This document shows, one piece after another, positions 10,119 to 21,959 of a DNA stretch of 64,000 nt. A program made the position numbers and the translations under genes. Positions within the stretch are counted from its first letter, which is position 1. Each line of letters opens with the position of its first letter. The notes beneath the pieces were generated by a model that ran no database searches, was not told where the DNA came from, and worked only from the letters and a program-made list of their open reading frames with translations. The stretch comes from Simmondsia chinensis (taxonomy: Eukaryota > Streptophyta > Magnoliopsida > Caryophyllales > Simmondsiaceae), in the NCBI GenBank assembly GCA_018398585.1, contig JAGTTD010000010.1, positions 2,435,501-2,499,500 of the forward strand, given 5' to 3'.

Positions 10119-13100
10119 TCACAATGCCATCAATGAGGTCACTGAAATCAAGCCCAATATCCACCGTAAACGAAGCAACTGGCTCGGATAAGACGAGCTT
10201 GATATGGGTGCTGGTCGAGGTTTGGCCAGATCAGCCTCGGGTACGTCACATACTCCGAATGTCATATTTGCCTGCATAGGAAAGCTCTTAGCTTTGGATC
10301 TGTAAATTCATGAACATTTTTGTACTTAGCGGTACATAGTTCTTGAGCTTTAATTCTAAGGTATTATCAAGAAAGAAAGATCAAGGTATTTGATATTATT
10401 GCCTCAAATTGGTAATGAAAGAAGGATTTGAATTTGAAATTTGAATGAGAGCTGTGAGTTTTAATGCAGGAATCGAATTTGGGATTTGCCAACTGCAGGC
10501 GTAAATGCAATTTTATTTGCTTTATTGTAGTAATTGAAGCCTTCGTAATTATTGTAGTATTGTAAGTGTTGGTATGTCCATTTGTACAAGGTGCCTAGCA
10601 AACCACGGTAGGGGGAGAGGATGGAAATAATGTTTGTAAGAGTGTCTGTGTTTGACCCAAACATGAATAGCGTTATACTCGTATGGTTAGAGTATAGTTG
10701 GACCATGCACGAACAGAGTCATGCTCTGATGATTTGGTTTAGGGTCTACAACTATTTTGTCCAAATATTCCATGTAGAAGGGTTGTAACTTTATCCGTGC
10801 AAAAGTTAAATTTGGGTTGAGATGACTACGAGAGTAGGGTTTCAGGTAATTATCAAAGACTGTAATCCCAACATTTCATAGTAGATAAGACATTAGATTG
10901 GGTCGTTTGGTTTTTCCTACTAGCTGAAAAAAGATCTCGACACAAAACTTCAGTGCATCATTTTGTGTTGATTTGTTTGCTTACATTCTATGTGTAATTT
11001 TCTCAGAACAATGCAATGGAAGTTTCAGATTGCAACGTTAGTTTTTCACTACTTTGCCTACACGACAATCCAAAAGGTGAGCGTTGTGCAGATGAGAATT
11101 TTGCAAAGGATCTAAGAAATGTTGGGTTGATACCAGCTAGTCATGTCCGCAGGAGAAGGAAACCGAAAAAGATATGATTAGATTACAAATAAAGAAAAAG
11201 TCCCGTGGACATAAGTGAAATAAAGACATAATGGCTCTAGCAACGGATTTGGTAAGGGCCACTATAAACAATGACTACTTTGATCCATGTAGCCAACATA
11301 GATAGGGGAAAAGTTTCGGATTGTGGTTGTGGCGGTGACGATAGAATTATATCCCCCACTATTGTTCATATTTTTGAAGAATGACTGGTTTTAGATGTGA
11401 ATGTCAATCGATGAACTTTTGACTGAAATTTTCATGTATAAAATTACATAATACGCATACGTAAGAATCCCGTTTAATTTTTGCACTGTATTTTACTAAC
11501 ATGGTTCGCTAATTCAAAAACTCATTGTTCTCTATAATTCTCTGAAACAGAATAGATGGTAAGAAATGCCAAACCTTGCATTTGGCGATGTTTCCACACC
11601 CGCAAATCAGATTACCATTGGCGACATCTACTGCTTCAGGAGCTCCACCTCCATCACTTCTCTTCACCATTTACATAAAAAGTAAATAAACAAAGATGAG
11701 AAAATTCAAGACTCGTATCATCTTTTATTTACAAGTTCGGGCTCTTGAGAAACTAGGGATCCATTAGGTAGAAGGGAAAAGATAATTCTAGAAAATTATT
11801 TTCCTTTTTTGTCCTGTCTGGTACAAAATAGTGAGCGGAAATTTTCTGGAGAGAATGTTTCCTTCTGTTGCTGGGAATGTGACTTCATTTATACAAGGGA
11901 AGAAACCACTCAATCCGATTTTCTGCGCAAAATTCCAGATTTATGGCCCGGCTTTGAAGTTAACACCTCAGGGTCAAGGTGTCTATTGATTCAAACTCAA
12001 AACTGAACTGACAAAATATTAGTAAATGTCTAAAATGTCAGACCAAATTGTACCAATCTAGTCTAATCCTGTGATCAATTAGCAGGTTCAATCAGAGGTT
12101 TAGTTTAAACAGAATTTATACATTAAAAAATGCGTATTGCTTCAAGTTTAAACGAACCCAGAAAGAATCATATTTTCTTTCAACCAAAGAAAAAGAAAAT
12201 GAAAAATATATTACTCAGAACTATGTCCATAATGGTTCCAAGAGTTGGTCAGTCATTCAGTACCTTATAAAAATCAACGGCAACAAAATTTGCCCATCTT
12301 TTACCAGCAGCTTTATAGCAAGTATTGAGCATGCTGATCAATGGAGCTGAATTGTGCTTGCATGCTGTTGCTACATCGGGTGCACTCGGAAAATAATTCA
12401 CTAGAACTAGTGATCTTGTTGTTGTGCTCATAGCAGGTGACTCTGCACGGTTTGGACACGAACCAGCCACCATCCCACCATTACCATCTGTAGATTCAAA
12501 TTTGACCAAGTCAAGCCTCGCTCGAATGGTTAGCATGTTCGACCGTGCTGTAAATTTACTTGTTTTAAAATCACTTTTTTTATCAACGTCTTAAAATCAT
12601 TTTTGAATATCAATTTTTCGAAAGGCATTGTAGTGTAACTATGAACATTGAGTAATTTCTTTTTTAATTTTGCATTTGATTCTACTTTGTAAGAGAAGTT
12701 CTATTTCTGTGATTGCCCCTAAGAACATAAACGTGGATTCAATTGCCATTTAAAAGCAAAATTTTATACGTCAGCCGAATCAGTGAAAAACATTTTTCCT
12801 TATGCAAAATTTTTCTTTATGGAGTGTTTCCAACTAAAAATACTTTTTTGGCAAAAAATTTGTCTCTCTAGCTAAAAAAATATTTTTGTTTTACAGATTT
12901 GTATGAGGTTTACGCTTTACCAAATTTAGATTAAAACTACGGAGGAAAACGTTTTCTCCTTGGAGAAGGAAAATTTTTCTCCTTTCACTGAGGGGAAGTC
13001 GATTTCCCTCATTAAAAGAAAATATTTTCCTATTTGTGGTTATTGTTATACAAAGAAACAATAGTATCAGTGGCGGATCTAGAGTTTTGACTGAGGGTGG

Positions 13101-16100
13101 GCTTGAATTATAAATTAGTTTCACTTTCTAATTTACATAATTTACTAGTTGTATATTTGTTTTGTATTTTCATTTAAAGTTAAAACGTAACTCTTAGTAC
13201 TCCTAAATAAAAGAAATTTTCGAGACAATGTTTTCTAAGGCAACTAACCATACAAAGCCACATATATATCAAAAATTAATAATTTTTCAAGTTCAATTCA
13301 CACTTAAGTTGGAGTTTTACTATCATTTAAAATATTTGTATAAAAACTCTCACAGATAACATATTTTTATTCATACAAAAAATGGAAGGAAGATAATTTT
13401 AAATGATAATCTAAAATAGTAACTACATGAGAGTTCTATAAATAATTTTAAATTATTAGTGAAATTTTATTTTTAATTTTCAATCATTACATCTACGATA
13501 TTACTCATTTTCATGCAAGTAAAACTTGACCAAGAATCAATGAATAGATATAAAAGTACAAATATATAACGTAGATGATCTGGCTTATAGAATTGAAAAG
13601 GTTAGAAAGAAAACTTGAAGTAATTTGCATATAAACCAAAAATTTTTGAGAATGGATATGAATAATTTGTGTAGGCTTAAACAAAAATTATTGAAATTGT
13701 TAATAAGATCATTTATTTTTATTTTTCTAATTGTAAAAACATCTCCAAAATAAAAGTAAATTATCAAAAAATTATGATGATTTAGTTTGAGGTGGGATTT
13801 GAACCCGCGCGTCCTTCCCCTCCAATACCAGGGGTGCTAACAACTAGGCTAGGCGTGCAATATCTGCTCTTATTTATTAATTACTTCTTAAATTCAGGGT
13901 GGGCTCAGCCCAACGTAAATCCGCCGCTTGATAGTATTAAGCCAGAAAATGTTTTCCGTCAAAACAAATGCGGTATAAAAAAGCATTACTTTCCCTATCA
14001 TTTTATTTGAACTGTTAAAGAACAGGAATTCAGGACTCACACTGATTTTCGACAACATATCTCCATTCATAAGCAATTCCTTCAGAGGCCTCTTTACGAG
14101 AATTTGAAGTGAATACCACAAAACGTTGATTACGCTGGATCATAGAATCAACGGTGGGCCAATCTCCCCCGTTCTTTGGCATTTGAGAAACTGGAAACCA
14201 AAATTTTCGAAGGCCAGCAGCATCAAATACTTTTGTCAGGCCTTTAGGTGATCTGACATAATCTTCAATGAAGATAGTGACTATTTCAGAAGGGTTTGCC
14301 TCCAGGAACACATTGATCTCCTTCAGAACATTGATTGCTGGTTGCTGGTTAGTTCAAAAATTAAAATCAATAACATTAGTTATTGGTTGTTAGCTATTAG
14401 GAACTAGGAATAGAGACTCAAACTATATTTGACGTTAGCTGTCAATTGTTAGCTATTAGCTAATAGCAAATAGCTGCTAGTAGCTTGACCAAATGTTAGT
14501 TGTTAGCTCATAGATAAACAATTAAACAAAGTGTTTGGTATAGTTAGTTGTTGCATTTAGATTTTATTGCAAATGACATAAAAGAACATCAGTACATAAA
14601 ATTATAAACGTTGATAAATTTTCATTAATAAGCTTTCTAACATTTATAAATTAGTTATGATAGATGTACAAATTAATATATCAGTTGTGGTGTGTGCACA
14701 TTGGCCTGGACATACACCCTCGTTAACAGAAAAGGAATCAACATATTATATTAAGTTCTAACAATCAATACAATCATATCAACAACAATAATAGACCTAA
14801 TGCCTCAAGGGCTCCCGCCTAAGTAGGGTCGGAAGGAGTGGATGTATGCAGCCTTACCCTTTCAGGGTGTAACCCTGTGGAGATGCTATTTCCAAGGACC
14901 CCAGAAGGACTTCCCAGGAGGTCATCCATCCTGGTACTACTCTCGCCCAAGCACGCTTAACTTCGGAGTTCTAATGGGATCCGGTTGCATTAGTGCCTGG
15001 TAAATAAATCCTAATACTATTTCATATCATGAACAATTAAAAATGAACGCAAGTGTAATTAATTTCTTTACTATATATTTATATTTTTTAATTTTAAAAG
15101 TAATCTATATCTATGTAAAGGTTAGCGGAAAAAATTAAGAAAGATATATAGACACCATCTTTTACAATTTGCAAAAAAAGGGCATTAAATTGGTAGTTTT
15201 GCATTTCAAAACCAATCTCTAAACCTCCAAACAATGCCCAGGATAGCGTTTTAGAAGCTTGCTTCTAAGCTTTAAAAGCCACTCAAAACAGTAACCTTTA
15301 CCAAAAGCAGCTTTAAGCTGTTTCACTGGTCAAACAACTAAACGCTAACTGAAACACAATGAAAAAGTTATAGCAAAACACAACTAAAACTCAAGGACTA
15401 GATCCTCAGTCTATTAAATGTCATAAAAATACAACATATCTGCAATAGAATGCAGAGGTAATAGTGCTTTTATCCCATCATTTTTAAACGGCAGAGGGGT
15501 ACATACTTACAAAGGCTGTGTAGTTGTAGCATTGCCCACCAAATGAATGACATAACCAGACGTCATTTTCGAAGTCATACGTGTCAAGCATCAACCCTCT
15601 AACGCCATTCTGCAAGCAAAGAAGGGTAAATAGCTTAGCTGTGCAAATGGTTAAATAGCTTAAGGATGCTCGTATGAGGTTTTAAATTTAAAAAACGCCT
15701 GGATGCATTGAAGAAAGTCCGTCTTTCGGAGAATAAACTCATAGAACAAAAAGGTTAAGATGAAGATATGGGTTTATAGTTTGATGAATGTCTAGCAACA
15801 AAGCGAATTGGAAAGTGGTAAATCAAGAACAAAAACAAACTTTGAGTAATTGCCGAGTAGAAACCTCATAGAAGTCCAATGGAACCACAAGCATGGATAT
15901 CTTACATTTACGTCAAAACTAGTCCATAATAGAGAATAGCGACTCACACACTAAGGGGTGTAAATGTCCAAGTTAAAAGCCTCGAACCCCTTTATTCGAA
16001 TTAGACCTCAATAAATTTTAAGGAGTTCAAGTTCTAGGCTAGTGTTACAGGAAGAAATGAAAAAGGGGAATCCCACATTGGTGGGGTGAGCAAGAAAACA

Positions 16101-19100
16101 CCAATTTATATACTAGAGGGGCTACTCCACCCATTGCCAATTGGTTATGGGATGGAACCTCTTTTGGTTGGTATCATTGGTATCAGAGCTAGCTTTAAAA
16201 GATTTTTGGAACCTCTATTTGAAGTCAATTCAATACAATATTCATATGCTTAATGGTCGAAATCTTTAGTCAAATTAGGTCGAGTCAAACTTGTTATCAA
16301 ACCGAGACTTGTTATTAAGTCAAGTTAATTGAGCTACTAAAAAGCATTATCTTGCATGAAACGGTACCTATTCGTCAATAATGAGCTATTTTGATCCATT
16401 ATTGAGCTAATACCAAGTGATCAACAAGTAAACAAAAAGTTATTAACGAGCTCTTATCAAACTGGTCACAAACTTCAACGAGCCAAGCACCAAGCCTACT
16501 TGAACTTGGCTCATTCATTTATTGAGCCCCCCATTCCCCCCTAAAAAAACCTCGAAAAAGCCTTAAGCTGCTTCGAAAGAAGGTAGTTCTTTAATGTCCG
16601 GTTTGCTTACAGCTCTTATAAGTCCAGTGATGACCAGAACATTATCAACTATTCCGATAGGCTGTACATTAAGTGGATTGGAAGGCCAGATTACAAATCC
16701 AACAACCCTGCCCTTTTTTAAAATTGAGATGAAGTAAAGTCCAAGCTATTATATGTATATCCTCTAAAGGGAATTCATTTTTGGCCCACAACCATGAGTC
16801 TTCCTCTGGCACTTTACTAGAAAATGTGCCATATGAGCTGTACTTCTTCCTTTACTATTAGGATACATTTATGCAGTGACAACCTACAGAAGCTTTATGA
16901 ATTTCATGAATTATTTCAGCTCCGTTTGGGTTAACAGAAATAGCTTTCTATCGTATTTCAGTAATTCTCTTTAATGAATAACTGGTAAACATAGCCCATA
17001 GAGAGAATCTTTTCCCCCATTAAAGGGAAGACTTCCTCTCAAGGAAAGGGAATGTGATTTTCCTTTACAAGACGAAAAACCTTTTTGGTTTTGATCATAC
17101 ACCCTCTGTCTCAAATCAAATTCAAATGGATCAAGTATGATTCGTATAGGAATTTATATAATAAAATTGATTTCCTAAATCAAACAAAACAAAATCTCAA
17201 AAAAAAAAAAAAAAAGTAATAACTACTATAAAATCTTTTGAAGATAAATATTTTCCGAATGGAAAACATTCAAAAAGCACCTTAAAAAGCATCTTCTTCA
17301 CCTAAAACACACCACAAGCATTGAATAAAATATGACACCAGTAAGGTCTTGCCCAGGGTGTGAACTGGTAGTCAAAAACAAAGGTCAACAACAACAAGCA
17401 TTTTGTTCATTACATTGGTTCTTAATTTCGGAAACCAAGATTCCTTTCATTACTCAATTCAAGATTTGTCAATTACGCAATGCATGATTCAACAGAGAAA
17501 GCCCACCTAACAACTCCACCAAAAAAGTCAAATAAGCAAAGAAGTGAGGAAACAATTATCATTTTGGTCTAAAGCAACGATTTCAGTTTGTCACAAACAT
17601 ATCATTCATGTTCTTTTACCTAAAACTCCACTTTATTAACCACAGCATTTAATTAAGGAACTAGGCAAACAACTCTGCAGTCAACCCGCACTCCGTTTTG
17701 GCAATATGGTGCTTGGCCAATCTTGCCTATATCTTGACTAATCCTCAAGTTACCTGCATCACCGATCTAAAGTTTCGGTATATGCGACAAGGTAAGTTGT
17801 GGCTCAAAGACCTAGTCAGTGCCTCAATAAATTGTTTACACTAAAATAGTTGCACAAAGCGGGAGTAGGAGCGGGAGTGGAAATGAAAGCAGGAGCGGGG
17901 GAGTGGGCAGTCATAAAAGTTTCTAAGGTTAGGAGCGTTGAGATTACCATACATTAGATATACAAGAAAAAGTAATGAAATGTTATCAATTGAGCCGTTA
18001 AAGCATAAATATCAAAACAAAGTCAATATTAAGCAATAATTAAGAAATCCAGGTACTCCAATGAATAAGATCTAGAAAATTGACTTTGACATGTCCATAC
18101 AATTAAATGACTCTTTAAAATCGTGTGATATACTTAACCAACAAATCATTTAATAAGTATTTTCTTATCAAAATGCCCCCATGATTGTTCGAATCGTGTT
18201 TCCGTCGAATTTGACACGCATAGGAAACGTGAATCTGACACTGAAACGTGGAATCGTTTTTCCGAAGCATGGAGCATTAGCATTTTAGGAGTTTCCTGCA
18301 ACTATAAATGGTAAGATTTGGATCCTAGACATAACTTCTAGTAAAAACATCCAATAAAAAATGAAAATTCCTACAACTTCATTGATGTAGGTACAACTGG
18401 CCAAATTACGTAAATCTTGTATATTGTTTTGTTTTCTAGTTGATTCTTTTCAATATTCTTTTGGGTTTGTTTCCCCAATATTTAATACATAAACAAACCC
18501 ATTAACATTACTAATTAGAACCTTGATATTTGGAGTTTAGATTTGTCACAATAAAACAATAAGGCAAGGAAACCAATACCGCAAAATATCAAAATCAAAG
18601 ATAAGTAAAGATTAGAGTAAGAATGTTACATTAAGCTGAGCAGTGATGGTATCCTGCTGGTTCGTTGGAGCTAGCACCACCGGCCCCGTTGCTGATCTTT
18701 GCCCCAACCTTGCAAATGAATTGTGGGTCGTCAACCACGTGTACTTGTTAAACGGGAGTCCTTTAACCTAAAATATAAAACAAACACACACACCACAATC
18801 AAGAACTGTTTCATGCAACATCAATGAAAAAATAAAGAATTTATCGTCTAATAACATGAAGTTTGATCATTTGGTGTCTAATAGCATGAAGTTTGATCAT
18901 TTGGTGTCTAAACATCTTGAGGTTTTGATATATAAGATAAGCATAGGTGCCCACAAGTAGCCACCAAAAAATATTGTCATAGTATATAATTTTAATAAAA
19001 AATAGAGAGCATGGAATAACTTTTTAGTCCAACAATTACATATACTTAATAAAAATAGTCAAAATATGTGTAGGGGGTAAAACATGTTATTTGTTTGTAA

Positions 19101-21255
19101 GCCCATCACTCCCCCACCATTTCCCTCATGTCACACACAAGTCGCCTTGTTGTGACACCGGTGACAAAGAAGTCTAAGATAAAGGAACATACCCAGTGCC
19201 TCAAGAGCTCCCGCCTACGCAGGGTCGGGGGGGGGGGGGGGCGGATGTACGCAGCCTTCCCCCTTCAGGGTGTTAACCTGAAGAGAGGCTGTTTTCCAAT
19301 GTCCCCAACCTGAGGGTGAGGACTTACCAAAGCCTTCCCCCGGTGACAAAGAAGTCTAAGATAAAAGGCTTAATTTACACTCTGTAAATATTGACATTTA
19401 AATTGTTTTATTAAATACATGTAACTTTTGCACTAAAATATATTTCTCAAAATTTATGAATTAGAAAACTAATATACCAAATATTAAGATACCAATATAT
19501 AATTTCCCCTAAAATATAAGCATCATTCGCTGAAATTTCCAGGAAAATGCTATCAGACACATGTATTCATGAATTCATATCATGTCATTATTTTCCAATA
19601 ATAATTGGACCCAATATGACAAAAAAAATCACTAGTTTCATTGTAGGATACCAGAGTAAGAAACTTCAGAAATATGAAGATAGTTTGCCTATATTGAAGC
19701 ATTATTTCCTAGTTACAGGATAAATGTTCAAATATGAGCCCCAAATCATATATTCCAAAAATATCACCCCTATTGGCAAATTGGATAACGGGGGTAAGAT
19801 TTAACCCCATTATCCAGTGTCAGAGCTGCATACAAATGAGAGAGGACAATTGTCGACACTGAAATATTAAAATATATTTAATTGTGCTATATAGTTATAA
19901 ATAATATAAGAGATAAGTGTCATAATTACATAAATTAATAATAATTCTTATTATAATTGACCCAATTGACTTCAGGTCCTAACTTGTTGAGTCTCTTTTT
20001 CTTTTTCCTTTGAGCAAAGGGGGGGGTTAAATTTTTTAAAAAAATTGGACAATTTTAACTCTTAACCTTTTTACCCTTATTTCGTAACTAATTGTCAAAT
20101 AAAGATAATTTATTTCTCTCCCTTTTCCTTTACCATGTAGTATTAAACATAATAAAATAAAAATAGAATAATCTCTTACCCTCCCCTCTTGACCTGCCCA
20201 GTTCACAAACAAACCATAAAGAGAGAGAGAGAGAGAGTGCAGGTACCTTGGAAAATGGATTAATTGGTTGGATTCGAGTACAACGAGGGCGTACGTTGCC
20301 ATCAGCGAAGCAAGTTTCACAGTGGAGGCCGGCGTCACAGAACCGGCCCGCAACGCATGTCTGTCCCAGCTTTTACACCCCAAAACAAACAAGTAAAAGT
20401 TTAGAAAGTCGTTATTAACGGAGCAAATTTATTAATTGTCTAAATAAAAATTGCTATTATTAGAGCAATAGTAATAAAATAAGAGTCATAAAATTATCTT
20501 CAAAATAATAATATTGTTCCGACAATTACATTATCCCAAATTTCAGTATAAACAAATCCAAAATTTTAAAATGTTGTTTATTTTCATGAGCTCCTCGGAT
20601 AAAGAGTTTCGAAGGCTTTATTGACGTAGCCTTAGTTAATTTATAAAAGAGTTTATGTCATCGATTTATGATTTTTGTTCTTAAAATTTAGAGGACATAT
20701 TGTCAAAGAACCATCTATGTCAAAAGCTTAAGCTGATGAGTGAAGGCCCGTAATTGATTTTATACTCTAACATGTCCCCTCACACAAATGCTCATTTGGG
20801 CTTCAAGCGTGGATAATACACAAGCCCACCTCATACCTTGTACTTAAACTGCTTTTAATATTGATAGTGGGTGTTGTTGAGATTCTCTGATATCATATCA
20901 AAGAATCATCTATCCCAAAAGCTTAAGCTGACGAGTAAAGGCCTAGAATTAGTTTTATACTCTAACATATATATATTGTCATTAATTACCTCTTTCTACA
21001 TTTCTACATTCTCTCTCTTAATCTTATTTCTGTTTTTAATGGACACAAATTTCCAATGCACAAGGAGAGAGAGAGAGAGAGAGAGAGTACCTGAAGAGCG
21101 GAGGAGAAATGGAAGAAGAAGAGAGATACAGCGAGAAAGAGGAGAGATGAAACTGCATTGATGATGCTCTGCAACTGCAAGTATTAAACACACAAATTAG
21201 TGAGAAAATTGAGAAGAAGAAGACGATGAAGAAGAGAGAGAGAGCTTGCCGCCAT
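10119..21255 (-). CDS. PI-PLC X domain-containing protein (secreted, possibly GPI-anchored)
   Basis: Rebuilt exons on the minus strand: 21250-21255 (tentative, M-A), 21091-21174, 20247-20369, 18630-18767, 15511-15609, 14041-14344, 12264-12487, 11575-11661 and 10119-10271 (stop TGA). Phases agree throughout and give about 405 residues, normal for this plant family. Residues 3-30 form a hydrophobic signal peptide. Residues about 31-70 are Cys-rich (HCETC, RPRCTR). The X domain follows, with the first conserved His in TTHNSF (about residue 86), LMLDTYDF, and the second His in WLCHS (about 138). Conserved blocks [18 protein letters not shown] and FYKRSDGGG come next. The C-terminus ends in a hydrophobic run ([14 protein letters not shown]) after a Ser-rich stretch, which could be a GPI signal. 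The family is PLC-like but lacks the Y and C2 domains; its substrate is unknown. It resembles Arabidopsis At3g19310/At5g67130. Introns of up to about 2.9 kb are full of repeats. Confidence 0.93.
10272..11574 (-). other. Last intron of the PI-PLC X gene
   Basis: It lies between donor TGCAAG|GT (11575/11574) and acceptor TATGCAG (10272). It is AT-rich, and I recognised no mobile element inside it. Short open frames here (e.g. 10461-10706) show no domain. Confidence 0.7.
13068..13930. mobile_element. hAT-like element (CAGTGGCGGA ends) in a PI-PLC intron
   Basis: The left end is CAGTGGCGGATCTAGAG and the right end is AAATCCGCCGCTTG, with 7-bp flanking repeats (atagtat) at 13061-13067 and 13931-13937. 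A second inner inverted pair, 'agggtgggct', sits near both ends. It is about 860 bp, with no transposase seen, so non-autonomous. It contains a tRNA-like segment (separate entry). It lies in the intron between the exons at 14041 and 12487. Confidence 0.75.
13791..13858 (-). other. tRNA-like segment inside the hAT-like element
   Basis: Read on the minus strand it has an A-box-like TAGCCTAGTTGTTAGCA and a B-box-like GGGTTCAAATCCC at tRNA-like spacing. Stem pairing is imperfect, so I do not call a working tRNA gene. It may be a captured tRNA fragment or a relic Pol III promoter. Confidence 0.5.
14781..15011 (-). mobile_element. 5S-derived SINE, full length
   Basis: On the minus strand it starts ACCAGGCACTAATGCAACCG, matching 5S rRNA from about base 13. 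It continues with the complete 5S internal promoter ('aagttaagcgtgcttgggcg' and 'aggatggatgacctcctgg'), then the body 'aaggctgcatacatcc', 'ggcgggagcccttgaggca', and a TTATTGTTGTTG tail. Flanks hold only a diverged possible target duplication (aatac...tcatatca). It lies in an intron of the PI-PLC X gene, in the same orientation. Confidence 0.9.
15952..16530 (-). repeat. 'GTGTAAA...GAGCTCG' dispersed repeat, split by an LTR
   Basis: It begins 'aaggggtgtaaatg' and holds repeated 'gagctc', 'caagccta' and 'gaacttggctc' blocks like those at 44126-44826, 47690-47895 and 62251-62665. The LTR-like piece at 16043-16189 interrupts it. It is probably a non-autonomous DNA transposon. Confidence 0.5.
16043..16189 (+). 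mobile_element. Short LTR plus tRNA-Met primer-binding site
   Basis: TGTTACAGGAAG...GGTATCA (16043-16176) has the TG...CA ends of an LTR. It is followed after one base by TGGTATCAGAGC (16178-16189), the usual initiator tRNA-Met primer-binding site. The inner motif 'ctactccacccattgccaat' recurs reversed near 35560. No second LTR was found, so this is a relic of a short LTR element. Confidence 0.6.
18846..18910. repeat. 30-bp tandem duplication in an intron
   Basis: The unit with 'catgaagtttgatcatttgg' occurs twice back to back, with one base difference. No further copies. Confidence 0.8.
19184..19339 (-). mobile_element. 5'-truncated SINE with a 26-bp target duplication
   Basis: On the minus strand it runs from the body (aggttggggacattgg), through 'ggctgcgtacatcc' and a G/C run of 14 bases, to 'ggcactgggtatgttcc'. 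Identical 26-bp flanks starting 'ccggtgacaaagaagtc' lie at 19158-19183 and 19340-19365. It lies in the PI-PLC X intron between 20247 and 18767. Confidence 0.93.
20221..20238. repeat. (GA)n tract next to a splice donor
   Basis: A run of GA dinucleotides begins a few bases inside the intron downstream of the donor at 20246/20245. On the coding strand it is (CT)n following GTACCTGCA. Confidence 0.8.
20701..20967 (-). mobile_element. Complete TRIM/SMART element, 72-bp LTRs, 267 bp
   Basis: The LTRs are 20701-20772 and 20896-20967, both exactly 72 bp. They start TGTCAAAGAA and (slightly diverged) TATCAAAGAA and end CTCTAACA. Read on the minus strand, the upstream LTR is followed directly by TGATATCAGAG (20885-20895), a tRNA-Met-type primer-binding site. 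A purine tract, gtgtgagggga, precedes the other LTR. Only about 120 bp lies between the LTRs, with no coding. Flanks catat/tatat may be a 5-bp target duplication with one change. Confidence 0.88.
21069..21088. repeat. (GA)n tract next to the first signal-peptide-exon donor
   Basis: On the coding strand the donor at 21090/21089 reads GTACTCTCTCTC, so a CT microsatellite starts inside the splice site. The next exon's donor has the same arrangement. Confidence 0.8.
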
Positions 21256-21795
21256 TGATGAAGAGGAGTGAAAAATGAGAAGGTCGAGGGAGAATGTTTT
21301 GCAGAAAGAGAGAGCGAGAGGGGCAGTTACTGATATCAAGGGGGGCAAGGAGGGATCTCCACGTTATATTTCCTCCTCACTTCAATTTAGTTGTCACGTA
21401 AATTAAATTTATTTAAAAAGTTATAATTTTTAAAATTTTAATTTTTATGTCAGTTTTTTATTATATAATGTTTAATTATTATGATAGAAAATAGAACTTT
21501 ATTCAGGTAGCTAATTAAAAATGAATGAATTATAACTTACCTAGAGATCCAGGTAAGTTACTTCGTATGTTTTAAAAAAATTGAAAATTAATTAGTAATT
21601 TTTACTTCATTTATTCTGCATATTTCTTATATAATAAACAAGAGCAAAAAATATGCACTTTCTATAAATTTTTAATTCTTACATCTACTTCCTATGTAAC
21701 AAACTAGACTTTAATAACTTGTTTGGATATGTTTAATTAGAGGGGCCAAGGTGAGGAGAGATAAATGAATTATTTTTATTTAGTGATTAGATAAA

Positions 21796-21937
21796 AGGGG
21801 TCTTCGAAAATAGCCTTTTGGTAGGGTTATACCCTAAAGGGGTAAGGCTACGTACATCCATCCATCCCTCCCAGACCCCGCTTATGTGAGAGCCTTTGAG
21901 GCACTGGATCTGTTGTTGTTGTTGTTGTTGTTGTTGA
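21796..21937 (+). mobile_element. 5'-truncated SINE with (TTG)8 tail
   Basis: Body 'agggttataccctaaagg', 'aggctacgtacatcc' and 'gcactggatctg', then about eight TTG units. Flanks 'gtgattagataaa' and 'gcgattcgataaa' are a likely 13-bp target duplication with two changes. It lies about 550 bp upstream of the PI-PLC X start. Confidence 0.8.
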
Positions 21938-21959
21938 GCGATTCGATAAAGAGATAAGA

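Noticed and set aside
14781..15011. Cassandra TRIM (5S in LTR)
   Set aside because: Cassandra has 5S inside paired LTRs with a primer-binding site. Here the 5S part is at one end only, there are no LTRs, and the other end is a TTG tail.
20036..20392. Separate 118-codon gene
   Set aside because: It overlaps the PI-PLC X exon at 20247-20369 in another frame and otherwise covers intron.
21901..21937. TTG runs as coding or independent microsatellites
   Set aside because: Each TTG run sits at the 3' end of a SINE or LINE tail, next to a target duplication where one could be found.
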